Positions 22,505-25,381 of a stretch of DNA of 25,381 bases are shown in pieces. Made by a program: the position numbers and the translations under genes. The DNA is from a virus. The stretch lies in IMG/VR virus record IMGVR_UViG_3300017940_000558, positions 1-25,381 of that record, one strand, 5' to 3'. Below the pieces are notes generated by a model, which saw only the letters and a list, made by a program, of their open reading frames with translations, was not told where the DNA came from and did no database searches. Each line of letters opens with the position of its first letter. Within the stretch, counting starts at the first letter, position 1.

Positions 22505-22558
22505 CTCCTTGGGCAGGAGCCTTGCGGAGCGACAGCGGTAGGGGCCGCATGCGCAAGG
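22505..22558 (-). promoter_or_regulatory. Structured leader that hides the ribosome site of the int operon
   Basis: On the minus strand CTCCT (complement of 22515-22519) can pair with the Shine-Dalgarno AGGAG (complement of 22505-22509) across a 5-base loop. Just upstream, CCTTGCG and CGCAAGG (22552-22558 and 22520-22526 on the plus strand) form a larger arm with a GCGG/CCGC inner stem. The region between the tRNA and the operon (22496-22615) holds no gene. Confidence 0.45.
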
Positions 22559-22615
22559 ATCTCGCCTGATAGGATGTGCCCAATTCCACCTCCCAGTAAG
22601 AAAAGGGCAAAAATG

Positions 22616-22645
22616 TCGGGGCGGGCGGATTTGGACCGCCGACCT
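22616..22645. other. Probable phage attachment site at the tRNA-Pro 3' end
   Basis: Tyrosine integrases commonly use the 3' part of a tRNA gene as attB, and here the integrase operon starts 120 bases from the tRNA 3' end. The core should be within the T-arm and acceptor stem. The second att copy lies outside this window, so the exact core and crossover cannot be read. Confidence 0.45.
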
Positions 22646-22690
22646 CTGCGTCCCGAACGCAGCGCTCTAGCCGGACTGAGCCACGCCCCG
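22616..22690 (-). tRNA. tRNA-Pro (anticodon CGG)
   Basis: A complete cloverleaf of 75 bases is seen on the minus strand. The acceptor stem CGGGGCG pairs with CGCCCCG. The D-arm is GCTC/GAGC. The anticodon stem CTGCG/CGCAG holds the loop TTCGGGA with anticodon CGG. The variable region is AGGTC. The T-arm GGCGG/CCGCC has loop TCCAAAT. The discriminator is A, and no CCA is encoded. A promoter lies directly upstream. The integrase operon follows in the same direction without a visible terminator, so tRNA transcription could run into it. Confidence 0.93.
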
Positions 22691-22705
22691 AATAAGCAAG
22701 CCGGG

Positions 22706-22734
22706 ATTATAACTGTCCACCTCCAATTTGACAA
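22706..22734 (-). promoter_or_regulatory. tRNA-Pro promoter
   Basis: On the minus strand, TTGTCA and TATAAT are separated by exactly 17 bases, with the -10 box about 15 bases before the tRNA 5' end. This is a near-consensus housekeeping promoter. It also overlaps the upstream control region of the divergent gyrA. Confidence 0.75.
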
Positions 22735-22745
22735 GCCGTTTGCGG

Positions 22746-22751
22746 TATAAT
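22746..22751 (+). promoter_or_regulatory. Candidate -10 box of the gyrA promoter
   Basis: A perfect TATAAT lies 68 bases before the gyrA ATG. TTGACA at 22728-22733 is a perfect -35 hexamer, but it is only 12 bases away, too short for a normal sigma-70-type promoter, and it overlaps the -35 of the divergent tRNA promoter. The real -35 may be a weaker sequence, or supercoiling-sensitive geometry may be involved. Confidence 0.45.
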
Positions 22752-22774
22752 TCACCCGTTAATTCGAATACCCA

Positions 22775-22801
22775 TAAGGGCACAGCTGTGCTGTGCCCTT
22801 A
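22775..22801 (+). promoter_or_regulatory. Perfect hairpin in the gyrA leader
   Basis: TAAGGGCACAG (22775-22785) pairs with CTGTGCCCTTA (22791-22801) as an 11-bp stem with a 5-base loop. It ends a few bases before the GTGAGGA ribosome site. No T-run follows. It may tune gyrA mRNA stability or initiation. Confidence 0.5.
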
Positions 22802-22819
22802 CCGCGTGAGGAAATAATT

Positions 22820-25381
22820 ATGGTAGAACCAGATCCCACAAGCAACCTACCCGAGCCCGTCAAGCAAGTCATCGGCACCGTCCAAATGGCAGACATTGAT
22901 GAGACTATGCGCACGGCGTACCTTGACTATGCCATGTCTGTCATTGTTGCTCGCGCACTGCCGGATGCCCGGGATGGATTAAAACCCGTCCACCGGCGCA
23001 TCTTGTACGCCATGCAGGATATGGGCATCCGCGCCAATTCTGCTTTCAAGAAATCCGCCCGTATCGTCGGCGAAGTACTGGGAAAATACCACCCGCACGG
23101 CGACTTGGCCGTCTATGAATCGATGGCTCGCATGGCGCAGGATTTCTCCATGCGCTACCTGCTTGTGGACGGTCAGGGCAATTTTGGTTCGGTGGATGGC
23201 GATGCCCCGGCTGCAATGCGCTATACCGAAGCCCGCCTGCATAAAATGGCCGAAGAAATGTTGGCTGATCTCGAAAAGAACACGGTTGATTTCACCGATA
23301 ACTTCGATGGTTCCCTAAAGGAGCCGCTGGTACTGCCCTCCCGCCTGCCCAACTTACTGCTCAATGGGTCTTCCGGTATCGCCGTAGGAATGGCGACCAA
23401 TATCCCGCCGCACAATCTAAAAGAGCTGGCCGCAGCTCTTATATATCTCATCGATAATTACGATACGATGGAAGAAGTCCCCATCGAGTACTTGATGAAA
23501 TTCATTCCCGGGCCGGATTTTCCCACCGGCGGCATTATTGTGGGTACGGAAGGCATCGAAGCCGCATACGGTTCAGGCAAAGGGCGGATAGTCCTGCGTG
23601 GCAAGGCGCATATCGAGGAGATGAACGGCAACCGTTTCCGCATTGTCATCACAGAAATCCCCTACCAGGTCAACAAATCCACATTGATCGAACGCATCGC
23701 CGATCTGGTCCGTGACGAAAAAATCGATTCCATCTCTGACTTGCGGGATGAGTCTGATCGCCGCGGCATGAGCATCGTTATCGAACTGAAGCGTGGATCC
23801 CAGCCTAAAAAGGTGCTTAACCAGCTCTACAAGTACACCGCCCTGCAATCCACCTTTGGTGTCCAGATGCTCGCACTTGTTGATGGCGAACCCCGTCTAT
23901 TACCACTAAAGCGGGCATTGCAAATCTTCATCGAACACCGTCAGAATGTTCTCACCCGTCGTACCCAATTCGACCTGGATAAAGCCCGTGCGCGCGCTCA
24001 TATCCTGGAAGGCCTCACCATCGCCCTGAACAACCTGGATGCTGTCATCCAGACCATCCGTGAATCCCCGGATGCTGAAGTTGCCAAAGAGCGACTGATG
24101 AAACGCTTCAAATTGTCCGATCTCCAGGCCCAGGCCATCCTCGATATGCAATTGCGCCGTCTGGCCGCCCTCGAACGCCAGAAAATTGAGGATGAATATA
24201 AACAAATTAAACAGCAGATCGCCCAACTTGAGGACCTGCTGGCCCACCCCAAGAAAATCCTGGCTCTCATCCAAGATGATTTGCGTGAACTCTCCGAAAA
24301 ATATGGTGATGAAAGACGCACACACATCGCCGTTGAGGCAGTGGAAAACTTGAGCGAATCGGACCTCGTGCCGGACGAGGCCGTACTTATCTCGCTGACC
24401 GCCCAAGGCTACGTCAAGCGCGTTGCGGCGGCTGCCTATCGCTCGCAGATCAAGGGAGGCAAGGGAGTGACCGGCCACTTGACCAAGGAAGAGGATGAAA
24501 TCCTGACCCTCATCCCGGCCCGTTCGCTTGATACCATGCTGTTTTTCTCAGACAAGGGTAAGGTCTATTCTGAAAAGGTCTACCAGATCCCGGATGCCGA
24601 CCGGGCTGCCAAAGGCATTCCATTGGTGAATGTCCTGTCGCTGGATGCGGGAGAATATATCACTGCCGCAGTCTCCGTACCGAACTTCGATACGGTGGAA
24701 TATATCACGCTGGCTACACGTACAGGAAAAATAAAGCGGATGGCTCTTTCTGAATTGGCGGCTGTCCGTCCCTCCGGTATCATCGCAATCGGATTGGAAG
24801 ACGGGGATGAACTGGGCTGGGCGCGCCTGACCCATGGCGATAACGAAATCATCCTTGTCACCGAACAGGGACAGGCTTTACGATTTGCCGAGGATAAAGT
24901 CCGTTCCATGGGACGCACGGCAGGTGGCGTGACCGGCATTCGTCTGGGGACCAAAGACAAAGTCACCAGCATGGAAGTAATCGAAAAGGATGGGGATTTA
25001 CTACTGGTGACGACGCAAGGCTATGGCAAGCGTACGCTTCTTTCAGAATATCCAGTCAAAGGTCGTGCAACCGGCGGCGTCCAGACCATTGCCCGGGACG
25101 CGGTCGACAAGATTGGCACTATCACTTCCGCCCGTGTCGTCCAGGAAGCCGATGATTTGACAATCATCACAGCCAATGGCATGGTCCTGCGCACCAAAGT
25201 AAAGGATGTCAAGCAAGCCGGGCGGGCCACCCGTGGTGTCCACTTGATGGACATCAAGGAAGGAGATAAGGTGGCGTCCATCGCCCGCATTGCTGCCGCC
25301 GAACTTAAAAAAGTCGGGGTCAACCCCAATGGTGAACCTGCCGTTAAGCCAGGCAAACAATTTGAATTGCCAATTAAATAG
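22820..25381 (+). CDS. gyrA: DNA gyrase subunit A
   Basis: GyrA cuts and rejoins DNA in the GyrA2B2 complex, which adds negative supercoils. The 853-residue protein is complete and of normal length; the ATG at 22820 follows GAGG, while an upstream GTG-type start would lie in the leader hairpin. The catalytic tyrosine is Tyr135 in [10 protein letters not shown]. The quinolone-binding region reads [19 protein letters not shown], with Leu96 and Glu100 at the positions of E. coli Ser83 and Asp87. The C-terminal wrapping domain carries the GyrA box QIKGGKG (543-549), which separates it from topoisomerase IV ParC. It is a host chromosomal gene beyond the prophage end and is divergent from tRNA-Pro. 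Codon use is less uniformly GC-rich than in the phage genes. Confidence 0.96.
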   Translation: MVEPDPTSNLPEPVKQVIGTVQMADIDETMRTAYLDYAMSVIVARALPDARDGLKPVHRRILYAMQDMGIRANSAFKKSARIVGEVLGKYHPHGDLAVYESMARMAQDFSMRYLLVDGQGNFGSVDGDAPAAMRYTEARLHKMAEEMLADLEKNTVDFTDNFDGSLKEPLVLPSRLPNLLLNGSSGIAVGMATNIPPHNLKELAAALIYLIDNYDTMEEVPIEYLMKFIPGPDFPTGGIIVGTEGIEAAYGSGKGRIVLRGKAHIEEMNGNRFRIVITEIPYQVNKSTLIERIADLVRDEKIDSISDLRDESDRRGMSIVIELKRGSQPKKVLNQLYKYTALQSTFGVQMLALVDGEPRLLPLKRALQIFIEHRQNVLTRRTQFDLDKARARAHILEGLTIALNNLDAVIQTIRESPDAEVAKERLMKRFKLSDLQAQAILDMQLRRLAALERQKIEDEYKQIKQQIAQLEDLLAHPKKILALIQDDLRELSEKYGDERRTHIAVEAVENLSESDLVPDEAVLISLTAQGYVKRVAAAAYRSQIKGGKGVTGHLTKEEDEILTLIPARSLDTMLFFSDKGKVYSEKVYQIPDADRAAKGIPLVNVLSLDAGEYITAAVSVPNFDTVEYITLATRTGKIKRMALSELAAVRPSGIIAIGLEDGDELGWARLTHGDNEIILVTEQGQALRFAEDKVRSMGRTAGGVTGIRLGTKDKVTSMEVIEKDGDLLLVTTQGYGKRTLLSEYPVKGRATGGVQTIARDAVDKIGTITSARVVQEADDLTIITANGMVLRTKVKDVKQAGRATRGVHLMDIKEGDKVASIARIAAAELKKVGVNPNGEPAVKPGKQFELPIK

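Noticed and set aside
22091-22750. Plus-strand frame of 219 residues across the HTH gene and tRNA
   Set aside because: It runs through the tRNA and its promoter and opposite a gene with clear domains.
22492-22755. Minus-strand frame of 87 residues upstream of the HTH gene
   Set aside because: It covers the complete tRNA-Pro, so the region is an RNA gene.

Overview
This window holds the late half of an integrated tailed-phage genome (a siphovirus-type prophage), followed by a bacterial chromosomal junction. The host is probably a member of the Chloroflexota, most likely Anaerolineae. That rests on a general impression of the GyrA protein, the GC-rich codon use and the many REP-like palindromes, so it is tentative. 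The prophage occupies the window from base 1 to about 22,615. Its left end, with the small terminase and the early and lysogeny genes, lies outside the window.

Layout. Bases 1-1749 encode the large terminase. Bases 1789-2377 form a small AT-rich cassette: a -10-like box, two small unknown genes and a terminator, which resembles a phage moron. Bases 2414-7453 form the head module: a small membrane protein, a portal with a C-terminal MuF-like domain, an HK97-type prohead protease with an extra N-terminal domain, a scaffold/delta-domain-like protein and a P22-type coat protein. Bases 7550-11364 carry a small repeat-motif protein, a beta-rich structural protein, and the connector and tail-completion genes. 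Bases 11459-15620 carry a small protein, the tail tube protein, tail assembly chaperones joined by a -1 frameshift at AAAAAAC, and the tape measure protein. Bases 15617-19014 carry hub and tail-tip proteins. Bases 19025-20954 form the lysis cassette: a GH25-type endolysin with an SH3-like tail, a coiled-coil membrane protein and a holin-like protein. A strong terminator at 20972-21001 ends the late operon.

Convergent to the late genes, a two-gene operon on the minus strand encodes a helix-turn-helix/zinc-ribbon protein and a tyrosine integrase, overlapping by 4 bases. It lies directly behind tRNA-Pro(CGG), whose 3' end is the probable attachment site. Beyond the tRNA, a divergent promoter region leads into a complete gyrA.

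The most unusual signal is a family of paired hairpins in the gaps between head and tail genes. It occurs at about 5778-5829, 9292-9317, 11371-11444, 11607-11692 and 12978-13032, with a related structure at 7957-8023. The copies differ in sequence, but several changes are compensatory and keep base pairing. Most copies end 14-24 bases before the start codon of the next gene, and one copy has been absorbed into the 3' end of a coding region. Whether this is a phage regulatory RNA, a recombination linker or a host REP family is not decided by this sequence.
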